Assembly: GCA_031553395.1 (NCBI GenBank)
Contig: JAVBLR010000016.1
Coordinates: 1-64,000, forward strand
Origin: WRGA01 sp031553395
GTDB lineage: Bacteria; Bacteroidota; Bacteroidia; Bacteroidales; WRGA01
Reading direction: 5' to 3'
DNA: 64,000 nt
The notes beneath the pieces are model-generated. The model was not told the origin of the DNA. It saw only the letters and a list, made by a program, of their open reading frames with translations, and ran no database searches. Below are positions 9,414-18,900 of this stretch, piece after piece; the stretch's first letter is position 1; the number at the start of each line of letters is the position of its first letter. Position numbers and translations under genes: made by a program.

Positions 9414-10709
9414 TTATTTTACGACTTTTTGAGTATATATGCCATTAGCAGCATTTACTTTTACAATATATAAGCCCTTTTGCCACATAGATGCATCAAT
9501 AGAAATATTGTTTGTAGTATATGCACCTTGATATACTTGTTTTCCTGATAAATCAAATACTGAAACCGAAGATATTTCGGAGTCGTTGTTGATATATAAG
9601 GTGTTTTTTGATAAATAGGCCTCGAAAGAATTGTTGTTATCAGGATTGGAAATACCGGTAGTTTTATATAAAGTTGTTTGATAACATAAAACTAAATCAG
9701 CATATCCATTATCTGTAAAATCCGGCCAAGGAGAATAAAGGTCTTCTGCATATTCAGGATAAAGAGCCTCTGTTTTAAGAGAAAAAAGAGGGTTCGTTAT
9801 TTTACAGTAAACATTTCCACTAACAAGAGAGTTAAAAGTATAAACTCCGTCACTTCCTGAAGGTTGAGGATTCAATTTTGAAGTAAATGCTCTATCACTA
9901 TACCATTCATATGCTGTTTTATATGGTCCTACTGTAGCAGCATAAGCCGAAGTAAGGTCTATTGGTATACCAACCTTATTACCCGCGCTATTTATCGAAT
10001 CTGCTTGAGAAGAACAAGCATAGTAATTTGCAGCATCATTAGGATACCCAGCCGAAGCCTCTGAAATAATAACCCTCATTTGAGGCATATTTGCAAACTT
10101 TAGGTTATTAACCCGACAGTTAAAAACTGTACTACTATTTTTTGGAAAAAAAAGAGTAGGTACATTTTTATTATCTTTAGTAGTTACACCTTCAACTTTG
10201 AAATAGGACAATTTACCTCCTGATTGCGCATTAAGAATAACTTTTTGAAGCTTAGCTCCCCAAATTTGCACAGAATATAATACTGTTTGTGATTGTTGAG
10301 GAATATCTAAAGTCATTAGCTCTTTACATGCACGTAAATCTAAACTTCCTTTTATTCCACCTGTATCAGTTTCTCTTTTCCAATATATTTCTTGTACATA
10401 CGTCACTCCTTCAATAGTTGTAGTTTTTAACGAACCTAGTTTAAACTTACTCATCCAAGAAGTATCAGCCCACCAACCTTCATCATTTGAGTTTAATGCT
10501 GCAATTTGTTCCTCAGACAGGCCAGTACATAGAAGTTCATAATTCATATAGTATACTGACATTTCATCTTTAGAATTAGACTCTTGAATTAAAAAATCTC
10601 GTAAATTCTTTAATTCGGCCTTAACATACGTTTGCGAACTCACTTTCAACGTACCCAACACACTTATACATAAAATCACCAGCGACAATAGTAAATTTTT
10701 TCTCATCAT
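9414..10709 (-). CDS. T9SS-type secreted protein of unknown function
   Basis: 431 residues. The signal peptide is MMRKNLLLSLVILCISVLG, with cleavage near VSSQ. The second Met is an equally good start and matches the start of the paralog at 1-273. The middle is a leucine-rich-repeat-like beta region without clear repeats: residues 120-230 hold short strand units such as LMTLDIPQQSQTVLYSVQIWG and KLQKVILNAQSGGKL spaced about 25 residues apart. The C-terminal 75 residues (TLYINNDSEISSVSVFDLSG, KQVYQG, GLYIVKV, QKVVK) match the T9SS type A sorting domain. The product is therefore probably exported across the outer membrane. No catalytic motif is visible. A hairpin follows the stop, and a region of about 940 bases without genes precedes the start. 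Confidence 0.8.
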   Translation of the reverse strand: MMRKNLLLSLVILCISVLGTLKVSSQTYVKAELKNLRDFLIQESNSKDEMSVYYMNYELLCTGLSEEQIAALNSNDEGWWADTSWMSKFKLGSLKTTTIEGVTYVQEIYWKRETDTGGIKGSLDLRACKELMTLDIPQQSQTVLYSVQIWGAKLQKVILNAQSGGKLSYFKVEGVTTKDNKNVPTLFFPKNSSTVFNCRVNNLKFANMPQMRVIISEASAGYPNDAANYYACSSQADSINSAGNKVGIPIDLTSAYAATVGPYKTAYEWYSDRAFTSKLNPQPSGSDGVYTFNSLVSGNVYCKITNPLFSLKTEALYPEYAEDLYSPWPDFTDNGYADLVLCYQTTLYKTTGISNPDNNNSFEAYLSKNTLYINNDSEISSVSVFDLSGKQVYQGAYTTNNISIDASMWQKGLYIVKVNAANGIYTQKVVK

Positions 10710-10771
10710 AAATAATTTTAAAACAATTATAGTTTGGTTTATTAATTCTTTTTATTTTACCCCCAACATCC

Positions 10772-10790
10772 CCTCCCAAATTAAGGGAGG
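10772..10790. repeat. Short palindrome of the CCTCCC/GGGAGG type
   Basis: CCTCCC (10772-10777) and GGGAGG (10785-10790) flank AAATTAA, with the surrounding bases CCCC and AAAG extending the asymmetry. It lies about 65 bases upstream of the 10709 start. Such GC-rich palindromes in an AT-rich intergenic region look like small dispersed repeats, but I see only this copy in the window. Confidence 0.4.
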
Positions 10791-11056
10791 AAAGAAGTGG
10801 AAAGGATATTTTCAATAAATTGAAAAAAATATGTTATTTTTTTCACTTGTATCTTTCTATGAGAGACAAGTGCGAAAAATTAATATTATCCGGAATAAAC
10901 GCAACATTGTTACGCTTTCCTTTTTTACCAAAAGTGAATTGTGATTAATTGAATCAAGAAGAGTGTTTACACAATAATACATATACAGCAGCAGGGCAAA
11001 AGACTGCCCAAGCTGTCGTTTGTATTTCTACAAAAGAGAATATCCTAGAAAACAAA

Positions 11057-11094
11057 AAAGGTTCCGGCTTGTTATAAAACAAACCGAAACCTTT
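11057..11094 (-). terminator. Hairpin terminator in a gene-free region
   Basis: AAAGGTT, CGG and TTGTT pair with AACAA, CCG and AACCTTT around ATAA, with two single mismatches. On the minus strand it is followed by TTTTTTGTTTT, the mark of an intrinsic terminator. The nearest upstream minus-strand gene ends 560 bases away at 11654, so it may end a non-coding transcript that starts near 11490, or a long read-through from the GH3-family gene. Confidence 0.7.
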
Positions 11095-11498
11095 ATATTT
11101 CAACGATATTACCTATTATAGAAAATTGTAAACAAGAGGAGATGAGCGCAAACGTAGAAGACGCAGGCGCAGTAGGTATACATTTTACCCTACCAATAAT
11201 GACTTGCAAAATTTCATTCATTTTCACTCACTCCATAACCTTTACTCCCCTGAAAGGAAAAAGGCAATAATCATTCATTCACTTTATATAAAAATCCTTT
11301 TTTATTCATCAAAAAGGATAAAACTTATTTTAGAAGTCTTACATTTCCTTCCAAAAATAGGAAATGTGTATGTTTTTAAAGTTCCCAGCAAAATATCTTA
11401 AACAAAATATTCATTAAATAACGTCCGTTTACAACGTTTATAGAACGAGAATGATGTTAAATCTGCTTCAAACAAAGGGCTTTGGTCTAAAAACGAAG

Positions 11499-11506
11499 CA
11501 AATGTA
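11499..11506 (-). promoter_or_regulatory. Possible minus-strand -7 box
   Basis: The minus strand reads TACATTTG, an exact match to TAnnTTTG. I see no TTG at the proper distance upstream. If used, it would make an RNA of about 400 nt ending at the 11057-11094 hairpin, with no gene in it. Confidence 0.3.
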
Positions 11507-11653
11507 TATGTAAAAAAGTTTATTTGAAGAAAATTTAAACTTAAATTATTCTAAAATAAGTAAATTTATGTCATTTTACAGGTAAAATGGACATTTTTAA
11601 CAATAAAACAAGTTCTTTATAATATAAGAGGTAAAAAATAAGGATAAGACCTT

Positions 11654-13180
11654 TTACTTTTTTACCTTAAAAACATTATTCATTGCCAACAATTCATCAA
11701 CATATTGCCTATCGTTACTTAACCGGGGTACTTTGTATTGACCGCCAAGCTTATTTTTTTCTTCCAGCCAATCATGAAAAAGGTTTTTCCGCGCAATTTC
11801 TATTATGGGAGGAGACAGCGTTATATCCTTATAGCGCTTTGCTTCATAATCGGAATTTACTTCTTTCAAAGCTTCATCCAAACTACGAGAAAAATCCTCT
11901 ATAGAAACAGGCTGTTTTTCAAACTCAACAATCCATTGGTGGCACCCAGTTCTTCTGGATGACATATATACAGGTGCAGCTGTATAATCTTTAATAACAG
12001 CTCCGGTTTGCTCACATGCTTTTACCAAAGCTTTATCGGCGTTATGCACCATTAGCTCTTCGCCAAAAGCATTGATAAAGTGCTTGGTTCTTCCTGTAAT
12101 TATAAATTTGTAGGGATTTTTGGATGTAAATTTTACAGTATCGCCGATTAAATATCGCCATAATCCACTATTGGTCGTAATAAGCATAGCGTAATTCACA
12201 CCCGTTTCTACTCCTTCGAGCGGAACTGCCGGCGGATGATCTTCACCTAATTTATCTAATGTAACAAACTCATAATACACACCATAATCAAGCATCAATA
12301 GCATCGATTTATCAGCAAGATCATCCTGAATACCGAAAAATCCTTCCGAAGCATTGTATGTTTCCATGTAATGCATTCCAGACGAAGGTATCAACGCTTT
12401 ATATTGATCTATATAAGGAGCAAAACTTATTCCTCCATGAAAAAACACTTCCAATTCAGGCCAAATATCTGTAAGATATTGTTTTCCAGTTTTTGCTAAT
12501 ATTTTTTTTATTAAAACCAAAAACCAGGAAGGGACACCCGATAGATTGGTAACATTCGCATGTATTACACTTTCGGAAATGGCTTCGAGTTTGGCTTCCC
12601 ATTCATCCATCAAGGCAATTTTCTTATTCGGCACACGAACATAATTAGCCAATGATGGCATATTTTTAATCATAATAGCCGATAAATCGCCCGTTATATA
12701 AGAATCAGAAGAAGTATTCTTCTTTAAACTTCCACCCAATATTAATCCTTTTCCCGAAAAGAAACGACTATGTGGATTATTTCGAAAATACAAAGAAAGA
12801 CAATCCCGTCCCCCTGCATAATGACAATTGCATAATCCCTCTTTACTAACAGGAATAAATTTGCTTTTATCATTCGTGGTTCCGGATGATTTTGCAAACC
12901 ACCGGATGGGAGTAGGCCAAAGCAAGTTTTGTTCTCCGGCCTGCATTCTTTTTATATATGGAGACAAATCTTCATACGGTTGTATTGGAAGCCGTTGACT
13001 AAAAGTTTCGTGGTCTTTTATGCCAGAGAAATCATGCATTTTGCCGATTTCAGTATTTTTGGCATAATTTAGTAAGTAGTAGAGTTGATTTTGTTGAATT
13101 TCAGGTCCTGAAGTATTATATGCTGATATTTTCCCGGCTCGTATTGCAAATAGTTTGGATATAAGTCTGGTGATATTCAT
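11654..13180 (-). CDS. GH3 auxin-responsive-promoter family adenylating enzyme
   Basis: 508 residues, the usual length for bacterial members of the GH3 family, which belongs to the ANL adenylate-forming enzymes. (This GH3 is unrelated to glycoside hydrolase family 3.) Visible motifs are the ATP-binding loop SSGTTNDKSK (residues 98-107), YNASEGFFGIQ (about 273-283), the WRYLIGDTVKF segment with the ATP-contacting Asp (about 342-352), and RTKHFINAFGEEL leading into the C-terminal domain. Plant members join amino acids to auxin or jasmonate through an acyl-adenylate. The acid and amine used by bacterial homologs are not known to me. There is no signal peptide, so it should act in the cytoplasm. 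Its own promoter lies at 13209-13238 and no partner gene is adjacent. Confidence 0.9.
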   Translation of the reverse strand: MNITRLISKLFAIRAGKISAYNTSGPEIQQNQLYYLLNYAKNTEIGKMHDFSGIKDHETFSQRLPIQPYEDLSPYIKRMQAGEQNLLWPTPIRWFAKSSGTTNDKSKFIPVSKEGLCNCHYAGGRDCLSLYFRNNPHSRFFSGKGLILGGSLKKNTSSDSYITGDLSAIMIKNMPSLANYVRVPNKKIALMDEWEAKLEAISESVIHANVTNLSGVPSWFLVLIKKILAKTGKQYLTDIWPELEVFFHGGISFAPYIDQYKALIPSSGMHYMETYNASEGFFGIQDDLADKSMLLMLDYGVYYEFVTLDKLGEDHPPAVPLEGVETGVNYAMLITTNSGLWRYLIGDTVKFTSKNPYKFIITGRTKHFINAFGEELMVHNADKALVKACEQTGAVIKDYTAAPVYMSSRRTGCHQWIVEFEKQPVSIEDFSRSLDEALKEVNSDYEAKRYKDITLSPPIIEIARKNLFHDWLEEKNKLGGQYKVPRLSNDRQYVDELLAMNNVFKVKK

Positions 13181-13208
13181 TATGCTGCCTGATTTTCTTT
13201 ATCTCGCA

Positions 13209-13238
13209 CAAAGATAGGAAAAAGTTACGAATGGGCAA
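13209..13238 (-). promoter_or_regulatory. Promoter of the GH3-family gene
   Basis: On the minus strand TTG (13238-13236), a 19-base spacer and TATCTTTG (13216-13209) match the Bacteroides housekeeping promoter (-33 TTTG, -7 TAnnTTTG). The predicted start near 13202 gives a leader of about 22 nt before the ATG at 13180. Confidence 0.65.
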
Positions 13239-13242
13239 TGTA

Positions 13243-13331
13243 GGGGCAGACCCACGTGTCTACCCTTCTTACGTCTTTGCCTCACTTGTTTGGTATACCA
13301 CCATAATAAAGGGCAGACACATAGGTCTGCC
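13243..13331. repeat. Two copies of a GGGCAGAC palindromic repeat
   Basis: GGGCAGAC-CCACGT-GTCTACCC (about 13244-13265) and GGGCAGAC-ACATAG-GTCTGCC (13311-13331) are two diverged copies of the same hairpin. They have identical 8-base left arms and different loops and are about 45 bases apart, between the GH3-family promoter and the rpsP terminator. They are GC-richer than the surroundings and look like REP-type intergenic repeats. Confidence 0.65.
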
Positions 13332-13336
13332 GCAAC

Positions 13337-13372
13337 AAAAAGCGCCTGTATAAAATTATACAAGCGCTTTTT
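13337..13372 (-). terminator. rpsP terminator
   Basis: AAAAAGCGC and GCGCTTTTT form a 9-bp stem, continued by TGTATAA and TTATACA with one mismatch between them. It lies 50 bases past the rpsP stop, and its T-run allows function on both strands. Confidence 0.9.
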
Positions 13373-13421
13373 GCTAAATAACAAGTGTATTTATAATAAA
13401 ATACTAAAACTTTCTCAGAAA

Positions 13422-13982
13422 TTATTCTGCTACAGTTTCCTCAGCAGCAGGAGCAGCTGGTTCTTCTACAACAGCAACAGGTTGCTCTTCTACAGCTTCT
13501 TCTGTTGCTTCTGCCACAACGGCTTCAGCTCTTTTCTTTGCTAACTCTTCGGCTTTTGCTTTATTTGCTTTTTGCTCATCTTCGAAGCGTTTTTTATCAG
13601 CAATTTTAGCGGCTTCACTCAGTTTTGTTTTAACCGATTGAACCTCTGATTGCTTATTGCTTAACCATGCGTTAAAGCGTTTTTCTGCTTCAGCCTCGTC
13701 AAAAGCACCTTTTTTCACACCACCTTGCAAGTGTTTTTTCATTAAAACACCTTGTTCGGAAAGAATGTTTCTTGTAGTATCAGTTGGTTGAGCACCAACA
13801 TTCAGCCAATACAAAGCTCTCTCGAAATTCAAATCTATTGTAGCAGGATTTGTGTTCGGGTTAAAAGAACCTATCCTTTCAATAAATTTACCATCTCGTG
13901 GTGCCCTGCTGTCTGCAACTACAATTTTGTAGAACGCATAACTTTTGCGCCCATGTCGTTGTAATCTGATTTTTGTTGCCAT
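13422..13982 (-). CDS. rpsP: 30S ribosomal protein S16
   Basis: A structural protein of the small ribosomal subunit. Residues 1-80 hold the S16 fold: MATKIRLQRHGRKSYAFYKI, VVADSRAPRDGKFIERIGSFNPNT, and the TDTTRNILSEQGVL region. The remaining 100 residues are a charged, Lys-rich helical stretch followed by an Ala/Val/Glu tail (EEAVEEQPVAVVEEPAAPAAEETVAE in part). Enterobacterial S16 has about 82 residues; the extension is typical of Bacteroidota. The gene stands alone, with a good promoter at 14032-14062 and a strong terminator at 13337-13372. Confidence 0.97.
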   Translation of the reverse strand: MATKIRLQRHGRKSYAFYKIVVADSRAPRDGKFIERIGSFNPNTNPATIDLNFERALYWLNVGAQPTDTTRNILSEQGVLMKKHLQGGVKKGAFDEAEAEKRFNAWLSNKQSEVQSVKTKLSEAAKIADKKRFEDEQKANKAKAEELAKKRAEAVVAEATEEAVEEQPVAVVEEPAAPAAEETVAE

Positions 13983-14031
13983 TTTTTAAATAAAATGATT
14001 TTAATAGTTGAATTATTTTGCATTAGCGGCG

Positions 14032-14062
14032 CAAAAGTACGGCAAATTATTGAAAATAACAA
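14032..14062 (-). promoter_or_regulatory. rpsP promoter
   Basis: On the minus strand TTG (14062-14060), exactly 20 bases, then TACTTTTG (14039-14032): a full match to the Bacteroides consensus. The predicted start is near 14025, leaving a leader of about 43 nt. Confidence 0.75.
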
Positions 14063-14071
14063 CCTCTTTGA

Positions 14072-14182
14072 AGTTAAAAGTTAAGAGTTAAGAGTTAAGA
14101 GTTAAGAATCAGCAAAATAAGCATTTGTCAGTATATAAAAAAATCACTCTTAACTTTTTCATTTTCAACTCTTAACTCTTAA
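14072..14182. repeat. Heptamer tandem repeat in inverted orientation
   Basis: The left arm (14072-14108) repeats the heptamer GAGTTAA/AGTTAAG about five times. The right arm (14147-14182) carries the reverse complement CTCTTAA about three times with a divergent middle. The arms could form a long imperfect hairpin with a loop of about 38 bases. The stop codon of the TolC-like gene (14181-14179) lies inside the right arm. A second locus of the same design is at 29502-29586. Confidence 0.7.
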
Positions 14183-15573
14183 TTATTTACTCCACCGCCC
14201 AATGCCCTATACAATGTAACACTATATTGAAGCTGTTCCAATTTATCATTTACCTGTTGTAACTGAGCTTGTAACAAGTTCTGTTCGGCAGTAAGAACTT
14301 CGGTATAATTGGCTTCACCAGCAATCAATAATTGTTTGGTATAATCCACAGCAGTTACAAGCGCATTTACTTGCTTTGTTCGTGTTTCATTTTTACTGAG
14401 GGACGACATATATCCATACAAAATATCTGAAACTTCCTGACCTGCGGCCAACACGGTTTGTTGAAAAGTAATTAAAGCCTCCTGTTGTTGTGCTTTTGCT
14501 ATTTTTAGGTTGCCGGTTAACTGTTTTTGTGCAAAAAGAGGCTGGGTAATACTTCCTAAAATATTAGCAATTAGATTCTGTGGCTGAAAAAAATCAGACA
14601 ATGTTGTAGCTCCATAACCAATAACTGTTCCTGTATTCAACGTAATACTGGGATAAAAATTTGCCTGTGCAGCATTGGTAAGTTCGAATGCCGAACGAAA
14701 ACTTAACTCTGCCTGTTGAACATCCGGACGTTTAGCCAACATTTGTGCAGGAATACCATAACTTAATTGACCTGCTACTTTTTGTATTCCGATATTCGAA
14801 CGTTCGATTGCTCCGGATTTTCGTCCCAATAAAACGCAAATTGCATTTTCCGATTGCCAGATTTGACTTTTCAAGTCGGGGATAGTAATTTCTGTTTGAT
14901 ACAAAAGAGCTTCACTTTGTTTTACAGCAGCAGCATTTTGCATTCCGGCATCCATCAAGGATTGCATAGTCGCAGTACTTTCCTTTAATAATCCGACAGT
15001 TTCAATAGTAATTTTCAATTGTTCATCTAATGCCAACAATGCATAGTAAGAAGTTGCAATATTAGCAATCAACGATGTTTGTATCAAATTGCGGTAAGCA
15101 TAACTATTTAGAAATTGCGCATAGCTTGCCCTAGACTGCCTATTGAGTTTCCCCCAAATATCGGCCTCCCAAGTAGCGCTAATACCCAATGTATATTGAG
15201 TCGTTTGATTTCCTAATCTTTTTTTACTGTCTATACTATTCCTATCTTGTTGTATATTACCCAACAAAGCTACATTGGGGAAATACGCTGCACGAGCCAT
15301 ACTAAGATTCGCTTCAGCCTGCTGGATACGTGTATAAGCAATTTTTAAATCTGAGTTATTATCTAATCCTTCCTGAATTAATGTTTGTAAATAAGAATCT
15401 GTAAAATATTCTCTCCACGGAATATCGGCAATTGTCGTTGTATCTGACGGATTCTCTCCACGGAATAAACCGTTTGAATCGACATCAGGAGATTGGTATT
15501 TATTAACAACCTGGCAAGATGATAGTATTATCAATCCATATATAATAATGAATTTTATATTCCTTATTTTCAT
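14179..15573 (-). CDS. TolC/OprM-like outer-membrane efflux lipoprotein
   Basis: 464 residues with a lipoprotein signal (IIYGLIILSSC, Cys at about 20) and two repeats of the outer-membrane efflux family: helical coiled-coil segments at about 70-250 and 270-455. Signature pieces are AYTRIQQAEANLSMARAAYFPNV, GISATWEADIWGKLNRQ, LLAKRPDVQQAE and the second-repeat AAQANFYPSITLN. It would form the outer-membrane channel of the RND system encoded upstream. A gap of 362 bases separates it from the pump gene, and its start is preceded by the conserved leader at 15571-15665 that is also found before both susC genes. It may therefore be regulated separately from the pump. The substrate is unknown. Confidence 0.93.
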   Translation of the reverse strand: MKIRNIKFIIIYGLIILSSCQVVNKYQSPDVDSNGLFRGENPSDTTTIADIPWREYFTDSYLQTLIQEGLDNNSDLKIAYTRIQQAEANLSMARAAYFPNVALLGNIQQDRNSIDSKKRLGNQTTQYTLGISATWEADIWGKLNRQSRASYAQFLNSYAYRNLIQTSLIANIATSYYALLALDEQLKITIETVGLLKESTATMQSLMDAGMQNAAAVKQSEALLYQTEITIPDLKSQIWQSENAICVLLGRKSGAIERSNIGIQKVAGQLSYGIPAQMLAKRPDVQQAELSFRSAFELTNAAQANFYPSITLNTGTVIGYGATTLSDFFQPQNLIANILGSITQPLFAQKQLTGNLKIAKAQQQEALITFQQTVLAAGQEVSDILYGYMSSLSKNETRTKQVNALVTAVDYTKQLLIAGEANYTEVLTAEQNLLQAQLQQVNDKLEQLQYSVTLYRALGGGVNN

Positions 15574-15665
15574 ACGTCTTTTTTTATTTTTTACACTAAG
15601 GTTGTATGGAAACTCGCGTAAAATATTATTGCCTTTGGTGAAAACTTTTTTAGGCTCGTTTTCAT
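15571..15665 (-). promoter_or_regulatory. Conserved outer-membrane-gene leader element, copy A (before tolC-like gene)
   Basis: In coding direction it starts ATGAAAACGAGCC and ends GCGAGTTTCCATACAACC, then TTAGTGTAAAAAATAAAAA and GACGTATG, whose ATG is the gene start. CATAC in the leader is complementary to GTATG at the start codon. Copies at 34586-34679 and 45341-45443 share the same blocks in the same order. A small frame of 24 codons runs from the first ATG (15665) to a stop at 15591. The conserved 3' block is read in different frames in the three copies, so conservation is probably at the RNA or DNA level. Confidence 0.8.
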
Positions 15666-15935
15666 TACAATTAAGAATTTATATGAATATCGAATCCGTT
15701 AAAAAAAGTGCTAATGAATCAAACTGAACAAGTTTTCCGCTTTTTGATTTTTACCTAAAACTCAATTTATACAATCCTTATTTAAAAAATTCCCTAAGCA
15801 ATCTAATCGAATATTTGCCAATAATCATTTTAAATTTCAGAAAGTTGACTAATTCAAAATTATCAACATCAACTACAATATCCGATAATCAAAAATCTGC
15901 GTAAAAACGTTCAATTCTCATCATTAGCACTTTAT
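15666..15935. other. Spacer between RND pump gene and leader A
   Basis: About 270 AT-rich bases with no gene. I see no hairpin terminator after the pump gene and no full TTG/TAnnTTTG promoter, so it is unclear whether the tolC-like gene is read through from the pump or has its own start. Confidence 0.5.
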
Positions 15936-18900
15936 TTATGTTGTTTTCAGATTCTCTGCTTCATCCGGGCTTTCATTCTTCGAGCCACCTAATTTATCTT
16001 GTATTGTCTGGAAAATAATATAAAGCGATGGAATTACAATTATTCCCAACAATGTGCCAATAAGCATGCCGCCAACTGCACTGATACCAATTGACCTATT
16101 GCCGATTGCTCCTGCACCCGAAGCAAACATCAGAGGCATAAGCCCACAAATAAAGGCAAACGAGGTCATCAAAATCGGACGAAGACGGGCTTTGGCTCCA
16201 TTTACTGCCGCATCAACTATACTCATTCCGTTTTTCCTTCGTTGAGAAGCATATTCTACAATCAGAATAGCGTTCTTAGCTAACAATCCGATTAACATAA
16301 TCAAGGATATTTGCACATATATATTGTTAACAATACCCTGATGAACGCCAAAAATCATCAGAAATGCATAAATACCCGAAAGTCCGACCGGAAGACAAAG
16401 AATTACACTCAACGGAATAATATAACTTTCATATAATGCCGAAAGCAACAGGTAAACGAATATCAAACATATACCAAAAATAAGGATCGTTTGACTACTT
16501 TGACTGGCTTCTTCGCGTGTCATTCCCGAAAACTCGAAACCATATCCCTCCGGTAAAGTTTCTTTACTCACTTCTTCCACTATTTTAATTACATCGCCTG
16601 TACTGTAGCCTTTCACAAAATTGGGGATAATCGTTGCATCAATAGCTGAAAACATATTAAACCGCTCCAATGTTTGAGGGCCTGTAATATCTTTTATCGT
16701 AATAAACTCGGTAATTGGAGCCATACTTCCATCGGCTGTTTTGACAGTTAATCCCGGCATATCTTCCAAACTTTTCCGGTATTCGGGAGCAGCTTGTATC
16801 ATCACCCTGAATTGTTTTCCGTACAAGATAAAATTTGAAATATACATACTTCCGATGTAAGCTTGCATGGTAGTCATAATATCGCTGAGAGTCAAGCCTG
16901 CTTCCTTAATTTTTGCAACATCAGCCTCAATTAATTTCTGAGGGAAATTGGGATTAAAACTTGAATAAGCTGTCATTACCTCGGAACGTTCACGCATTTT
17001 TGCCAGAAATTGATTGGCGATACCATAAAACTTACTGATATCTCCACCTGTTTTATCTTGCAAATCCAACTCAACTCCGGTACTTAAGCCGAAACCTTGC
17101 AAGGTAGGGGTACCAAAAAAGAGAAAAGTAGCATTTTGAATGTCTTTCGTTTTTTCAGTCAACATGCTTGCAACTTCATTATAAGAATATTTCCGCTTAT
17201 CCCAAGGTTTCAGTTTAAGGATAATTGAACCATACGAACTTCCTTGTCCACCCATAAAGTTAACCCCGGTAATATTCAATACATGATCTACTCCTCCTAT
17301 TTGCTCTGCAATATCAACCACTTGACTCACTATAGAATCCGTTCTTTCCAATGAAGCTCCCGGAGCAAGCGTGATCATTCCCATCACACTGCCGTTATCT
17401 TCCTGAGGAACAAATCCCGTAGGAAGAAATTTTACAAGTCCGCCCAAAATCAAAAAACAGACTACTATAATGGCAATTGTAATCCAGCGATGCCCTTTTT
17501 TTCCTAAAAATTGAATTCCATTTCCATATTTCTTTGTCCCGGATTGGAATACATGATTAAAACTCGTGAAAAACCGTTTGAAAATATTTTTTTCATTTGG
17601 ATTTTCGACATGAGATTTTAAAAATAATGCACTTAAAGCCGGACTAAGCGTTAATGCATTAACAGCCGATATCATAATGGCTATTGCCAGTGTAAGCCCA
17701 AATTGCTTATAAAAAACGCCGGTTGTTCCACCAATAAAACTTACCGGAATAAACACCGATGCCATAACCAATGTGATAGAAACAATAGCCGGAGCTATTT
17801 CACCCATTGCCTTTAAGGATGCTTTTCTCGGATTTTTCTCACCTTTATCCAATTCGGCATGAACAGCTTCTACCACAACAATGGCGTCATCCACAACAAT
17901 CCCGATAGCAAGAACCAATGCGAATAATGTAAGTAAATTGATAGAAAATCCAAGTACATTAAGAAAACAGAACGTTCCTATAATTGCCACTGGTACTGCA
18001 ATCCCCGGGATAATAGCAGAGCGAACATCCTGCAAAAAGATAAATACAACAATAAATACCAATATAAAAGCTTCGATCAATGTATGGACTACTTTAAGGA
18101 TAGACGCATCCAGAAATTCATTCGAATCCATTAAATAAATAATCTCCACTCCCGGAGGAAATGATTTGGCAGCATCATCAACCACCGCTTTTACATTGTT
18201 AATTAATTCCCGCGCATTCGAACCCGCTGTTTGACTAACAGAAATTGCAACGGAAGGCCTTCCATCGGTTTCCGTTGCAACAGTATAATCAAGCGAACCC
18301 AACTCAACATCTGCAATGTCTTTTACTTTCAGAACTTGCCCATTATTCGAACGAATTATAATATTCTCGAATTCTTCCGGAGCTTTCAAAAGCCCAGTAT
18401 AATTTATTGTGTACTGAAAGCTCTGATTCGAATTTTGTCCTAATTGACCCGGAGCTGCTTCAATATTCTGGTCGTCCAATGCGGCAATCACTTCCGATGG
18501 ATTAATTTGATAAGAAGCCATTTTATCCGGTTTCAACCATATCCGCATAGAATAATTCTGGGAACTATAAGCCGAGGCATCTCCTACCCCATATACCCGT
18601 TGTATTTGCGGTAACAAGTTGATATTGGCATAATTTTGCAAAAAACGGGCATCATAATCTTTGTTATTAGAAACCAAAGACATCATCAACACGGTACTAC
18701 TTTGTTGTTTTTTTACAGTTACCCCGATTTGAGTTACTGCTGCCGGCAAAAGAGGAGTTGCCGTAGCCGCCAGATTCTGTACATTTACTGCAGCAATATC
18801 CGGATTAATACCTTGTTTGAAATAAATAGTTATACTTGCCGAACCCGAATTGGATGCCGTAGAAGTCATATAAGTCATTCCTTCCACCCCATTTACGGCT

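Larger units (their letters stand above)
10710..11653. other. Long intergenic region with several hairpins
   Basis: About 940 bases with no convincing gene; the plus-strand frame at 11204-11401 shows no protein-like features. It holds a palindrome at 10772-10790, an inverted repeat CACTTGT (10844-10850)/ACAAGTG (10866-10872), a short hairpin GGGCA/TGCCC near 10996-11011, a strong terminator at 11057-11094 and a minus-strand TACATTTG box at 11499-11506. Between the last two about 400 bases could be an untranslated RNA or a long attenuated leader. Nothing here matches an RNA family I know. Confidence 0.55.

Noticed and set aside
11204..11401. 65-codon plus-strand frame in the 10.7-11.65 kb gap
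   Set aside because: Composition is Phe/Lys/Ile-rich as expected from AT-rich DNA, there is no promoter or signal before it, and no protein pattern is visible.
13199..13384. 61-codon frame over the GGGCAGAC palindromes
   Set aside because: It is produced by the repeats and the rpsP terminator; it also overlaps the GH3-family promoter.
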